Assembly: GCF_963666545.1 (NCBI RefSeq)
Contig: NZ_OY762899.1
Span: 992,001-1,056,000, forward strand
Reading direction: 5' to 3'
DNA: 64,000 bases
DNA from: an uncultured Bacteroides sp.
GTDB taxonomy: Bacteria > Bacteroidota > Bacteroidia > Bacteroidales > Bacteroidaceae
Position 1 is the stretch's first letter. Each line of letters starts with the position of its first letter. Positions 24,709 through 34,581 of this stretch are shown piece after piece. The notes beneath the pieces were generated by a model, which made no database searches, was not told the DNA's origin, and was given only the letters and a program-made list of their open reading frames with translations. The position numbers and the translations under genes are program-made.

Positions 24709-25905
24709 TTATAAAGATTCAATTAGGTTGATAATTTTTTTAACTTGAACTCTTGGATTTTTTTGATTCAATATGAATTTTGATGCAACTTCACCTTTAT
24801 TTCTTAATTCGTCTGGAGATAAACTGCAAATATTCACAATTGTTTTAGCCATACTTTGGGGTTCCTCACTATCAAAAAAATACAAATATTCTTTGTATTC
24901 AACTGGCAAGCATGATAACTCATACATCAATACAGGAGTACCACTTGCAAGATAGTCCATTGTTTTTGACGGAAAAAAATATTGTGTAAATTCAGAACTA
25001 GCAGGTACAGGATTTACGAGTATCGTGGCTGTTTTTTGTAGCTTATTCAACTCATTTTTACTCATTTGAGCAAAATATTTAATTCTTTGATCCTCTTTGC
25101 TTTTTTTCAAAATAAAATCCTTAGTTGATCCGTTCCCTCTAATCCATAATTGATAGTCATTAGAATTAATAAATTCAAATGCTTTAATAAGGTTTAATAT
25201 GCCATAACGTTCACCAATATTTCCAGTATATAAAATCACCTTATGTAAATCTTTAACATTTTTTTCTTTAACATTATCTGAAAAAATACCTTCAATTACT
25301 ACAAAAGGTTTTTCCCTAACATTCAAATCATCAAGCATCGATTCGGCAAGAACAACATACGAATCAAACTTTGGTATCATTGAGTATATTTTTCGGATAT
25401 TACGTTTTTGAATGCCTAAAATTTTAAAAAAACGATTGCACCCCATAAATTTTGGTAAATCTGGAACAATAACACAAAGTTTAATACTCTGATCCATTTC
25501 TTTTATCATTAAAGCAGCTTCCATCAACCATTTATGAAGGCCATAAACAACAACGCATTTCGTATTTGATGTCTTCTTCAACCATTGATCAACGTTATAT
25601 TTAATCAATGATAGTGGGAGCCGTCTAAGAAATGCGATATTGTTGTACCCAATGCTTTTACCCAATAATTGATTTTTGTATACATAGCTACATGATTTAA
25701 CTAAAGGATCCTTGTAACCAAAGGGATATCTACTTAAAGAAGGAATTGTAATAACAGTCAAATCAACTTTATTTGCAATAAAACCCTCTATTAGAGACTC
25801 TTGTAAGTTCTGAGCTGCAAACTGATACCCACGTTTAGACTTTGCTATGAAGTAATCCTTTTGCAAATCTGAGTACAAACATCCAATAAATAATACATCC
25901 TTCAT
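24709..25905 (-). CDS. Glycosyltransferase (GT4-like)
   Basis: A 398-aa GT-B type transferase. Visible parts are GCLYSDLQKDYF at the N-terminus, VVYGLHKWLMEAALMIKE, IVPDLPKFMG, VILYTGNIGERYGILNLIKA and FFPSKTMDYLASGTPVLMYE, the C-domain nucleotide-binding loop. No strict EX7E is obvious. It overlaps the next upstream transferase gene by 4 bp, so translation is coupled. AT-rich codon use. Specificity unknown. Confidence 0.82.
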   Translation of the reverse strand: MKDVLFIGCLYSDLQKDYFIAKSKRGYQFAAQNLQESLIEGFIANKVDLTVITIPSLSRYPFGYKDPLVKSCSYVYKNQLLGKSIGYNNIAFLRRLPLSLIKYNVDQWLKKTSNTKCVVVYGLHKWLMEAALMIKEMDQSIKLCVIVPDLPKFMGCNRFFKILGIQKRNIRKIYSMIPKFDSYVVLAESMLDDLNVREKPFVVIEGIFSDNVKEKNVKDLHKVILYTGNIGERYGILNLIKAFEFINSNDYQLWIRGNGSTKDFILKKSKEDQRIKYFAQMSKNELNKLQKTATILVNPVPASSEFTQYFFPSKTMDYLASGTPVLMYELSCLPVEYKEYLYFFDSEEPQSMAKTIVNICSLSPDELRNKGEVASKFILNQKNPRVQVKKIINLIESL

Positions 25906-26921
25906 TTTATAGTCGTTTTCCGATTATTTACCGAAGACTTTTTTTTAGTAACACTAATATTACTTGGTATATTTAAGAATTTCTTAATAGACGGTCCAAT
26001 TGCAGATTTCAACCTTACCATAAAAGGTTGAATAATTATTAATTCAGTTAATTTTTCAAAATTCAAGTCAACAAAACAAAGCTTAGGATGATTTAAAGGG
26101 AAAATAAGATCTCTTGTTTCAAGCTCACAAAATCTTTTAGTCATTTCATTATTCATAGAATCATGTCCATGCATAGAAAAATTATCAGCCCCTATATTGC
26201 GAATCAAGTTATATTTTGGAGCAATTCCCAAAAGATTATGCACCCTTAAAGAGTAAGCCATTTGAAAATCCCACGAAATTGGCTTTAATCCAGCCATAAT
26301 TCGTGAATTTTCAAGATTCCATGATCTAATATTTTGCCGTAACAGGGTTTTGTTATTATATTTTCCCTTAACATAATCTAATAAATATGGAACACGAAAT
26401 AAATCCAAATTACCATCGTAAAATTTTGTAAATTTATGAGACCATGAAGCCCAACCACAGGGAAGCATTAATTGTGTAAAAACATAATCACTACCATCAA
26501 TAGGTTTATACTCTTTAAGGTAGTTTGTACCACAAACCCACATTATTCTATTATCTTCTTTGTATTTTAAGAGCATTTCACGACAAAATTGAAAAAAAGA
26601 AATTGCTGGATAATTGTCATCTTCTAGGAATATCGCAAAAGATTCACGTTGGAAAACCCATTTTGCACCTCCTGCGATATTTTCGTAAACCCCTCTATTC
26701 TTTTCAGAATAGTATTTTACAACTTCGCAGTCCCAAGTAATATGCGATTCAACAGTTTTTCGACACATTAAAACATCGGCTTTTTCTTCCTTATTTCTTG
26801 GTCCATCACCTATCAAATAAAGTTTTGCTGGTTTAATTCTTGAAATTTGATCTACAATTGCTGCAGCTTTATCGCTTCTCTTGAAGATAATTAAACATAC
26901 AGGAACATCAAAATGACTCAT
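25902..26921 (-). CDS. GT-A type glycosyltransferase
   Basis: A 339-aa protein starting MSHFDVPVCLIIFKRSDKAA, a GT-A strand-helix start. FAIFLEDDNYPAISFFQFCR carries the acidic metal-binding EDD, and MLPCGWASWSHKF resembles the GWASW motif of hemolytic/nucleotide-diphospho-sugar transferases in surface glycan loci. It overlaps both neighbours by 4 bp. It probably adds one sugar of the repeat unit. Specificity unknown. Confidence 0.78.
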   Translation of the reverse strand: MSHFDVPVCLIIFKRSDKAAAIVDQISRIKPAKLYLIGDGPRNKEEKADVLMCRKTVESHITWDCEVVKYYSEKNRGVYENIAGGAKWVFQRESFAIFLEDDNYPAISFFQFCREMLLKYKEDNRIMWVCGTNYLKEYKPIDGSDYVFTQLMLPCGWASWSHKFTKFYDGNLDLFRVPYLLDYVKGKYNNKTLLRQNIRSWNLENSRIMAGLKPISWDFQMAYSLRVHNLLGIAPKYNLIRNIGADNFSMHGHDSMNNEMTKRFCELETRDLIFPLNHPKLCFVDLNFEKLTELIIIQPFMVRLKSAIGPSIKKFLNIPSNISVTKKKSSVNNRKTTIK

Positions 26922-28114
26922 ATTTTTATTTTTCCATTTAAAAGATTACTAAATATAAAGACCATAAATATAGCCATTAACAAAATTGTTTGAGATATTG
27001 ACATAATTAAGAGTAAAGCAAATAAGAGAGAACCAGCTATTTTTGAAGCCCCATTTTTATTGGAAAAATTAACACATGCTCTATGCAACATAATATAATA
27101 CATTATTCCTATGGGGAGTCCAAAACTTACCAATGGAAAGAATAAACCACTTGCTAATGTTCCACTGTTAGTATAATTAGAGACTTGCATACCGCCAATA
27201 ATCGGGCTATCTTCTATCATTCTCAATTGAGTCAATATAGCTCCAAAACGACTTTCATCAGAACCAATGGAAGCATTATTCAATTGATCCATTAATTTAA
27301 TTCCAACAAAGTCTAAACCACTCATTAAAGCACCAAAATAACAAATTAATGCAATAAATAAAATGTATTGAATTATATTATTTTTCCCTTTTAAATTTAC
27401 ATAACTAAATAAGACAAATAAAAGGCTCAAAAGACCACCAGCAGAGAATGTGGTAAAGATAGCAACTATAAACAGAACAGTTAGATAAATATTATTTCTA
27501 TTAAAAATAATATTTATAAAAAGAGCTAAATTTAAAAAGACAGCAAACAATCCAGGTTCCCAAAAGGGACCTGAGTTTCTAAAAAGAAAACCAATTGAGC
27601 TTAAAGATGTTGCGTTTCTTTGGAAATTATAGATGACAAAATTAACACCTCCACCTTCTTGTATAGCTGTTTTATTGTTAAGAGATGGGAAATTTGGACA
27701 TACAACATTGACAAGGTAATCATTTATTTGTGGAATTTGAGAAAGAAAGAAAATAACTGTACTAGATATAGCAATAAATGTCATTATAAATAAAAAGGAG
27801 TTCTTAAAATTGTCTTTTAACAAAAAGCCTATATATATATATGTAATAAAATATAACAAACGATTAAATACTCCATAAATGGAATAACCTGGCAAAAATA
27901 AAGCCTGAAATAAGAACAAAATAAAAAATAAAAATATTACAACATTAAACTGACGAGCCAAGATAAATATTTTTTTAAAACATACTATCACTATAAATAT
28001 AGACAGTATTATGATAGGAGTATCACTTCTAAAAAAATACTCAAAAGTTGTAAAAGCCAACAACAAAAATAGAAAAAGCCTCTGAACATAAAAATTCTGT
28101 ATTATTTGTCCCAT
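26918..28114 (-). CDS. wzy: Oligosaccharide repeat-unit polymerase (Wzy-like)
   Basis: A 398-aa polytopic membrane protein with about ten to eleven hydrophobic segments and one larger hydrophilic loop (about 145-190: PNFPSLNNKTAIQEGGGVNF, then FRNSGPFWEPGLFAVFLNLA). The RNSGPFWEPG motif occurs in O-antigen polymerase/ligase-like proteins of Bacteroidetes. Position beside the flippase and its overlaps (4 and 13 bp) support a role in periplasmic repeat-unit polymerisation. Wzy proteins are too variable for stronger proof by eye. Confidence 0.82.
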   Translation of the reverse strand: MGQIIQNFYVQRLFLFLLLAFTTFEYFFRSDTPIIILSIFIVIVCFKKIFILARQFNVVIFLFFILFLFQALFLPGYSIYGVFNRLLYFITYIYIGFLLKDNFKNSFLFIMTFIAISSTVIFFLSQIPQINDYLVNVVCPNFPSLNNKTAIQEGGGVNFVIYNFQRNATSLSSIGFLFRNSGPFWEPGLFAVFLNLALFINIIFNRNNIYLTVLFIVAIFTTFSAGGLLSLLFVLFSYVNLKGKNNIIQYILFIALICYFGALMSGLDFVGIKLMDQLNNASIGSDESRFGAILTQLRMIEDSPIIGGMQVSNYTNSGTLASGLFFPLVSFGLPIGIMYYIMLHRACVNFSNKNGASKIAGSLLFALLLIMSISQTILLMAIFMVFIFSNLLNGKIKI

Positions 28115-29466
28115 ATACCAGTCGCTGTTTTATTTACAATTTTTTTACATTGGATTTTGGACCAAACATAATTGAAAAAAAAGACCACAGAATTGGCTAT
28201 TAATACACCAGTCAAACCCATTGACTTTCCAAGTAAAAAAGCAAAAGGGATATAGCAAATTGCAATACAACCAGTAATAATCATTTGTGCATACACTTTT
28301 CCAACTCCATTTATGATTGTCCCATATACTTTGTAAAGCATATCAAAAGATAGATATAATAAAACAAGAGATGAAGTTGAATAACTTATATCTATCGTAT
28401 TTTCACCAAGCCAGAAATTGTAAATTGGTTTAGAAAAGAAAACCATAAAACAACCGAAAGCAATTGAAGCTAGACTAACTTTTCTTGTATAGCTGATAGT
28501 TTTTTTAATCCATTCATAATCCTTTCTTACATATGCATCAGTTGTTGCTGACCATATAGGCGTTATAACAATATTAAAAATCATTGTTAACACACTAATA
28601 TATTTAAATGCTAAATTATACTCTACAACAGCTTCTGGTCCTACAGATCTGGCAATAATTATACTATTTGCCTGAAATAAAACTATTGAGATTATTTGTA
28701 AAATGAAAAATTTAACCCCTAGAGAGAGAATACTATTAACTGATTTAAGTTCAATCATTTTAAAAGTCGGCGCTATTTCTTTAAGTCGGCCTGCAAATAA
28801 AACAATTGAACCAATAAACAAGACTAAAGGCGGTACTAAACAATTTACTGCACCGATTTGAAAAACAGATGTAACATCAAAAATATACACTTGGAGAAAT
28901 AGCATAATAAAAGCTAATATCTGTCCAATTAATAAAAAAAAAGACTGAAGTGCAGGTAATTGATAAGCATACAATATTGAATTAAGTAAACCGAAAAGAA
29001 ATTGAATGCTAAAAGCAATAAATACAATATTTGCAAGCCTCATAATTTCACCAGCGTCACTGCTAGGTGAATTGAGTACACCTTTCCAATTAATAAATGA
29101 ACTTGAGGCTAAAAATATCAAAATTAATACTCCTACATAGATTAGCAATGCAGCATAACAACTACTTACTGCTTTTTTGGCACTATTAATATCACCTTCT
29201 GCAATATAACCTGAAAGTTTGTTTCTTAAACCATTTCCAAGACCTATATCCATCATGCTTACCCAACTCACCACCGAAGTGAGTGTTAGGAGAACTCCAT
29301 AATCAGCTCTGTTAACATGATGTAGCATAATCGGTGCAGATAATAAAGATACTAAAATTGAAACGCCTCTTATGCCAATCATCACTATAGTATTCTTGCG
29401 CATTTTTGACGAACGTGCATCTGTATTAAAAATTTTATTATTAATTGTTATTACTATATTTAACAT
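28102..29466 (-). CDS. wzx: Lipid-linked repeat-unit flippase (Wzx-like)
   Basis: A 454-aa membrane protein of the MOP/PST exporter family with about 12-14 hydrophobic segments. The first reads IVMIGIRGVSILVSLLSAPI, followed by HHVNRADYGVLLTLTSVVSW and MDIGLGNGLRNKLSGYIAEG, the conserved first-loop pattern of Wzx. It moves undecaprenyl-linked repeat units across the inner membrane. An internal ATG (MRKNTIVM) about 21 codons in is an alternative start. It is the first gene of the AT-rich cassette, after a 113-bp gap from fnlA. Confidence 0.92.
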   Translation of the reverse strand: MLNIVITINNKIFNTDARSSKMRKNTIVMIGIRGVSILVSLLSAPIMLHHVNRADYGVLLTLTSVVSWVSMMDIGLGNGLRNKLSGYIAEGDINSAKKAVSSCYAALLIYVGVLILIFLASSSFINWKGVLNSPSSDAGEIMRLANIVFIAFSIQFLFGLLNSILYAYQLPALQSFFLLIGQILAFIMLFLQVYIFDVTSVFQIGAVNCLVPPLVLFIGSIVLFAGRLKEIAPTFKMIELKSVNSILSLGVKFFILQIISIVLFQANSIIIARSVGPEAVVEYNLAFKYISVLTMIFNIVITPIWSATTDAYVRKDYEWIKKTISYTRKVSLASIAFGCFMVFFSKPIYNFWLGENTIDISYSTSSLVLLYLSFDMLYKVYGTIINGVGKVYAQMIITGCIAICYIPFAFLLGKSMGLTGVLIANSVVFFFNYVWSKIQCKKIVNKTATGIWDK

Positions 29467-29579
29467 TGATAAATTATTTTCATTTCAATATATTTTGAAG
29501 AAAAGCTATTTAGATCAACACTTTGTTTGAGTTTGAAAGCACAGTTGTTTTTTAATCTTATTTATTAAAATACATTCCT

Positions 29580-30629
29580 TCAGTGTACAAAATTTGCAAT
29601 ACCGACAATCTCTTTCCGGATGTACTCCAGAGATGCAATCTTCTCCTTGGTCTCTTCAAGGTTGAGACGACGGGTGTTGTCGGAATTGAATTCGGTGAGC
29701 TTGTTACGTTCCGCTTCGCCCTCTGAGAAGAACTTATCGTAGTTCAATCCACGGTTGTCGGCAGGAACACGATAGAAGTCGCCCATATCCTCTGCATTGG
29801 CGCATTCCTCATTGGTTAGCAGGGTTTCGTACATCTTTTCACCGTGACGGATACCGATAACCTTGATTTCTTCTTTCTTACCACCAAAGAGCTCGCAAAC
29901 GGCCTCTGCCTGAGTCTGGATGGTACAAGCTGGTGCCTTCTGAACGAGGATATCGCCGTTATCTCCGTGCTCGAAGGCAAAGAGTACGAGGTCCACTGCC
30001 TCCTCAAGAGACATAATAAAACGGGTCATGCCGGGTTCGGTCAGGGTGATGGGGTGGCCATTACGGATCTGTTCGATCCACAAAGGAATGACTGAACCAC
30101 GAGAGCACATTACATTACCGTAGCGGGTGCAGCATATCTTGGTGTTGCCGGAATAGCGGGATTTGGCGACTGCAATTTTCTCTTCAATGGCCTTTGTAAT
30201 ACCCATCGCATTTATGGGGTATGCGGCCTTATCGGTTGACAGGCAGATAACGACGCCAACGCCAGCTTCGATAGCAGCGGTAAGAACATTATCGGTTCCG
30301 ATAACGTTGGTCTTCACGGCTTCCATGGGAAAAAACTCGCAAGAAGGTACCTGCTTCAATGCTGCTGCATGGAAGATGTAATCAACACCTGACATTGCGT
30401 TCTTGCAAGACTGGAGATCACGAACGTCACCGATGAAGAACTTGATCTTATGTGCTACATCTGGATATTTTGCCTGATACTCGTGACGCATATCGTCCTG
30501 CTTCTTCTCATCACGAGAGAAAATACGAATTTCTGCAATGTCAGTACGGAGGAAACGATTGAGAACGGCGTTTCCAAACGAACCGGTACCACCGGTAATC
30601 ATTAAGGTTTTATCTGCGAAAATGCTCAT
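29580..30629 (-). CDS. fnlA: UDP-GlcNAc 4,6-dehydratase/5-epimerase, FnlA/CapE type
   Basis: A 349-aa soluble SDR: MITGGTGSFGNAVLNRFL, FSRDEKKQDDMRHEY, IGDVRD, HAAALKQVPSCEFFPMEAVK and the active-site segment LSTDKAAYPINAMGITKAIE (MxxxK). This is the CapE/WbjB/FnlA pattern that starts UDP-L-FucNAc synthesis from UDP-GlcNAc. CapF/FnlB follows upstream in the operon and FnlC lies at 23362, so the three-enzyme pathway is complete. It is clearly richer in GC than the adjoining wzx-wzy block. Confidence 0.93.
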   Translation of the reverse strand: MSIFADKTLMITGGTGSFGNAVLNRFLRTDIAEIRIFSRDEKKQDDMRHEYQAKYPDVAHKIKFFIGDVRDLQSCKNAMSGVDYIFHAAALKQVPSCEFFPMEAVKTNVIGTDNVLTAAIEAGVGVVICLSTDKAAYPINAMGITKAIEEKIAVAKSRYSGNTKICCTRYGNVMCSRGSVIPLWIEQIRNGHPITLTEPGMTRFIMSLEEAVDLVLFAFEHGDNGDILVQKAPACTIQTQAEAVCELFGGKKEEIKVIGIRHGEKMYETLLTNEECANAEDMGDFYRVPADNRGLNYDKFFSEGEAERNKLTEFNSDNTRRLNLEETKEKIASLEYIRKEIVGIANFVH

Positions 30630-30662
30630 AATTATATATTGTTTTTTGCTAATATTCTAAAA

Positions 30663-31874
30663 TTATTTCTCTACCGGATCGAAATAGGTATCTGGCCTAT
30701 TGGGATCGAAAATTTCGTTGCAGTACATCACCGTTACCAAATCCTGTGTATCGGAGAGGTTGATGATGTTGTGGGTGTAGCCGGGGAGCATGTGAACAGC
30801 CTGAATGCGGTCGCCACTTACTTCATAGTTAAGTACCTCTGCCTCTGGATCTCCTTCCTTGCGGAGCTGGATGAGTCCGTGACCGGCAACGACGATGAAG
30901 AGTTCCCACTTGGTGTGGTGCCAATGCTGTCCCTTGGTGATTCCCGGTTTGGAGATGTTGATGCTCACCTGTCCGCAGTTGAGGGTGTGAATGAGCTCTG
31001 TGAAACTGCCTCTTTGGTCGACATTCATCTTGAGATCGTAAGCTACTTTGTCCTTGGGTAAATAGCTGAGGTAGGTACTATAGAGTTTTTTGGCAAAACT
31101 ATTGGCAGGTATCTCGGGGATCATTAAAGTCTTTGGCTGTTCTGCAAAAGAGTAGATGAGGTCGACGATTTCACCGAGGGTTGTCTTGTGAGTGGCAGGT
31201 ACATAGCAGTAACGCCCCCCTTCAGTGAGTACGGGTTCTACACCATCAAACTCGCACTTGTGGCTCTCGCCCTTGAGTGCTCCAATCATTTCGTCAATAA
31301 GGTCATCGACATAGAGGAGTTCCATTTCTACGCTGCGATCATTGACTTGAATGGGGAGATCGTTGGCAATGTTATTGCAGAAGGTAGCTACAGCAGAGTT
31401 GTAGTTGGGACGACACCACTTGCCGAAGAGGTTGGGGAAACGGTAAACGAACACGGGTGCACCGGTCTCCTTTCCGTACTCGAACATGAGTTCTTCGCCT
31501 TCCTTCTTGCTCTTGCCGTACTCAGAAGTTCCGAAACGGCCTGCGAGGGTGGCTTGAATGCTGGAACTGATCATCACAGGAGAGTTATTCTTGTATTTCT
31601 TCAGGGTATCCAGCAATGTGCTTGCAAAGCCGAAGTTGCCCTTCATAAAGTCTTCCTTATTCTGTGGACGGTTGACGCCTGCAAGATTGAAGACGAAATC
31701 GCTCTCTTTGCAGAACTTCTCCAGCTCTTCCGGAGTAGAATCAAGATCATATTCAAATACTTTATCAATCTGAAGGTCGCCATAGCATTTGGCTTTACCT
31801 TCCTTTATGTTATTAAGCTGTGCACAAAGGTTCTTGCCAACAAAACCCTTCGCACCAGTTACTAGTACTTTCAT
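30663..31874 (-). CDS. fnlB: UDP-L-FucNAc pathway bifunctional reductase/epimerase, FnlB/CapF type
   Basis: A 403-aa two-domain enzyme. The N-terminal SDR domain (about 1-245) has VTGAKGFVGKNLCAQL and YGKSK (YxxxK). The C-terminal cupin domain (about 275-400) has GQHWHHTKWELFIVVAGHG and MLPGYTHNI. CapF works in UDP-L-FucNAc synthesis with CapE and CapG: the cupin domain is a 3-epimerase and the SDR domain an NADPH reductase. It lies 33 bp upstream of fnlA. Confidence 0.93.
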   Translation of the reverse strand: MKVLVTGAKGFVGKNLCAQLNNIKEGKAKCYGDLQIDKVFEYDLDSTPEELEKFCKESDFVFNLAGVNRPQNKEDFMKGNFGFASTLLDTLKKYKNNSPVMISSSIQATLAGRFGTSEYGKSKKEGEELMFEYGKETGAPVFVYRFPNLFGKWCRPNYNSAVATFCNNIANDLPIQVNDRSVEMELLYVDDLIDEMIGALKGESHKCEFDGVEPVLTEGGRYCYVPATHKTTLGEIVDLIYSFAEQPKTLMIPEIPANSFAKKLYSTYLSYLPKDKVAYDLKMNVDQRGSFTELIHTLNCGQVSINISKPGITKGQHWHHTKWELFIVVAGHGLIQLRKEGDPEAEVLNYEVSGDRIQAVHMLPGYTHNIINLSDTQDLVTVMYCNEIFDPNRPDTYFDPVEK

Positions 31875-31895
31875 TATTGTTCAATATTTATACTG

Positions 31896-33815
31896 TTATT
31901 TTTTATCTAACACTTCAAATTTAGGCGAGTTCTTTGATATAAACTCAGGTACCACTCGTTTCATTAAAGAAACCATAGGTATTATCTCTACCGCACGAGA
32001 AAGTTTCTCAAATTCTTTATAGTCAGTCAAAATATCCTTATATTCGTAACGGCGCACCATCGCAATCATGATTTTTTTATGAGTGGTAGGCATTGTATTC
32101 TCTTCATTGCTCAACACCTCTTCGTAGAGCTTTTCACCTGGACGAAGGCCGGTAAACTCTATCTTGATGTCTTCATCAGGGGTAAAGCCTGCCAACTCTA
32201 TCATGCGAGTAGCTAAATCAACAATCTTCACGGGTTTACCCATCTCAAAGACAAAGATCTCATTGCCTTGCCCCATGGTTGCAGCTTCCATCACCAAGCG
32301 GCAAGCTTCGGGGATGGTCATAAAGAAACGGATAATATCCGGATGGGTAACCGTAACCGGCCCTCCATTCTCAATCTGTTCCTTGAAGCGGGGAATCACA
32401 GAACCGTTACTACCCAATACATTGCCAAAACGGGTAGTGATAAACTTTGTATGCCCTTTTACCTTGCCATCTCGAATGGCGCTGCCCAAGCTTTGCACAT
32501 AAATTTCCGCCAGACGCTTTGAAGCACCCATCACATTCGTGGGGTTCACGGCTTTGTCCGTAGAGATCATCACCATCTTTTCGGCTCCATATTCAAGTGC
32601 CATATCCGCCACCTGACGGGAACCCACCACATTAACCAACACAGCCTCGCAAGGGTTCTCCTCCATCAAAGGTACATGTTTGTAGGCGGCGGCATGAAAC
32701 ACCACCTGCGGATGGTAAGTTTCAAACAGCATGCGAAGACGAATTTCAATACGCACATCTCCAATCACCGGCACAAACGGTAGAGTGGGAAATTTTTTCT
32801 CCAGTTCCAAGCGAAGGTTATGGAGGGGTGTTTCAGCGGAATCGAAAAGAATGAGCTGTTTTACATTCATCTGGGCCAGCTGGCGACAGAGCTCGCTACC
32901 AATGCTACCGGCTGCCCCGGTTACCAACACTACTTTTCCGGTAAACTCGCTCATTACCTCTTTCATGTTGATATGAATTTCTTCACGACCCAAAAGGTCT
33001 TCAATGCGAAGTTCCGGAATGCGGCGATTGCATACCTTACCGTTCTTCAATTCGTCCATAGAAGGGAGCATAAGCATACGCACCTTGGCTTTGGTGCAAT
33101 AGCGAACGAGGCGGTCTTGTTCATTCTCCACATCACGGTGTTTGGTAAAGAGAACATACTTGACGCAACGGGTATGGACTAAATCAACAAATTCATCGTA
33201 AGTTTTGGCCGGAAACACTCTGTAGGCGGCAATGCGGATGGAACGGGTACGGTCTAAACTGATGTAACCGTCCACATCGTAATGCTCCAACTTACAGATG
33301 AGCGAATTGGTGAGCACGTTATTCTCTTCCGCGTTCATATAAATAAGCACCTTATCACGATAAGTGGAAAAAGATTGAATCATATAATGATAGATCGTAG
33401 TGACGGCTACACGACTAACAACCAACAAAAAGAAAGTGATGAAACAATCTGCCAACAGCCCCATGACACAAAAACGACAATCTAAATTGTGTACTAATAG
33501 GCAGACAACGGGTATCAGCAAAAAGGTTTTCAATAAGGAACTTAAAGCCAAGCGTCCTGTCTCCAATAGAGTGGAATGACGAATAATGCCTTTGTAAGTG
33601 GAAAAAAGATAAAAACTAATGGCACTGGCTGCTATTGAGCCTACTAATATGGCTATAAAAACAGAAAGGGCAAAACGGCAATTACTGACATAAACGACTA
33701 ACAATACACCCATCACAGTTGAAATTCCGGAAAAGAGTAAATCGGAAAGAAAAATAATCCAGCGATTAATGTATTTAAAATTTAGTAAGACTTTTAATAG
33801 AGAACGCTTATTCAT
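31896..33815 (-). CDS. Membrane-bound UDP-HexNAc 4,6-dehydratase (WbpM/CapD-like), second copy
   Basis: A 639-aa paralogue of 11828-13783 with the same layout: four hydrophobic segments before about residue 145, a nucleotide-binding-like middle, then a dehydratase domain with VTGAAGSIGSE (298-308) and MGASK near residue 430. It makes a UDP-4-keto-6-deoxy-HexNAc. Because fnlA already supplies the L-FucNAc branch and the copy at 11828 has its own reductase, its product is unclear. It may be the ancestral gene of this capsule locus, since genes of this type often follow the export genes. Confidence 0.9.
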   Translation of the reverse strand: MNKRSLLKVLLNFKYINRWIIFLSDLLFSGISTVMGVLLVVYVSNCRFALSVFIAILVGSIAASAISFYLFSTYKGIIRHSTLLETGRLALSSLLKTFLLIPVVCLLVHNLDCRFCVMGLLADCFITFFLLVVSRVAVTTIYHYMIQSFSTYRDKVLIYMNAEENNVLTNSLICKLEHYDVDGYISLDRTRSIRIAAYRVFPAKTYDEFVDLVHTRCVKYVLFTKHRDVENEQDRLVRYCTKAKVRMLMLPSMDELKNGKVCNRRIPELRIEDLLGREEIHINMKEVMSEFTGKVVLVTGAAGSIGSELCRQLAQMNVKQLILFDSAETPLHNLRLELEKKFPTLPFVPVIGDVRIEIRLRMLFETYHPQVVFHAAAYKHVPLMEENPCEAVLVNVVGSRQVADMALEYGAEKMVMISTDKAVNPTNVMGASKRLAEIYVQSLGSAIRDGKVKGHTKFITTRFGNVLGSNGSVIPRFKEQIENGGPVTVTHPDIIRFFMTIPEACRLVMEAATMGQGNEIFVFEMGKPVKIVDLATRMIELAGFTPDEDIKIEFTGLRPGEKLYEEVLSNEENTMPTTHKKIMIAMVRRYEYKDILTDYKEFEKLSRAVEIIPMVSLMKRVVPEFISKNSPKFEVLDKK

Positions 33816-33821
33816 AATAGA

Positions 33822-34565
33822 CTATTTAAGATGAATTTTGAAATATACCCCGGCTGAAAGGTATTTAAAATCATTGAGTTCTGTGACCAGGTTGATATGG
33901 TCTTTCCAAAAAGTATAACCCAACCCGCAATTCATCGTGCGGGAGTCATATTCTGCCATTAAGTTCAGGTTGGGATGAAATTGGGGTTTCCAATTGGCGC
34001 CCATAGCAAGACCGTTCAACCTGTAATCTTTTCGGCGGTTGTAGACATAAGCGGCATGAATGCCTAACTCCCCATAGAGGTTGGCATGTTTGGTAGCCGC
34101 GAAGTACCAGCGATTCCAATAGCCATTGCCCGATTCAGTAGGATTTGAATACCCTTTATCAGAAAAACTAGTTAGTACATCGTTGCCACCTACCACTACT
34201 GCCGGCATGTATTTCCAGAATTGTCCTTCCTTGAGCAGGCGCAGACGACCGCTGAACTGTCGGTCCTGGTTACGGAATTTTTCTGATAAGCCCATACCTG
34301 GTATGGCGATTTTAAATAAGGTACAGTTGTAGCCTATTTCCAGAAAAGGAAAGATAGTGATGTTGATGTAATAATTATAGGTATTATAACTCCATGCATC
34401 CGGAGTTGCTTTCTCATGTAGAAAAGAACCACCCAACATAACAGTTTTGTCTCGCTGCATATCTGCCGTAGGCATGTGAAGCAGACCAGTCGTACCGTAG
34501 GGAAACTGTGCATGAATCATCAGACACAGCATAATTCCTAAAAGAAAAGAAAAAATTCTTTTCAT
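33822..34565 (-). CDS. YjbH-like outer-membrane exopolysaccharide protein
   Basis: A 247-aa protein with a Sec signal peptide (MKRIFSFLLGIMLCLMIHAQ). It then has FPYGTTGLLHMPTADMQRDK, the typical start of YjbH-domain proteins (poly-glycine/threonine loop, LxxxPTA). Alternating aromatic beta-strand segments follow (YNTYNYYINITIFPFLEIGY, HAAYVYNRR), as in an outer-membrane barrel. It is shorter than the 600-700-aa enterobacterial YjbH and corresponds to the barrel part only. Placed between the dehydratase and BY-kinase genes, it may help polymer export. Its function in Bacteroides is not established. Confidence 0.75.
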   Translation of the reverse strand: MKRIFSFLLGIMLCLMIHAQFPYGTTGLLHMPTADMQRDKTVMLGGSFLHEKATPDAWSYNTYNYYINITIFPFLEIGYNCTLFKIAIPGMGLSEKFRNQDRQFSGRLRLLKEGQFWKYMPAVVVGGNDVLTSFSDKGYSNPTESGNGYWNRWYFAATKHANLYGELGIHAAYVYNRRKDYRLNGLAMGANWKPQFHPNLNLMAEYDSRTMNCGLGYTFWKDHINLVTELNDFKYLSAGVYFKIHLK

Positions 34566-34581
34566 ACTATTTAGTTATATT

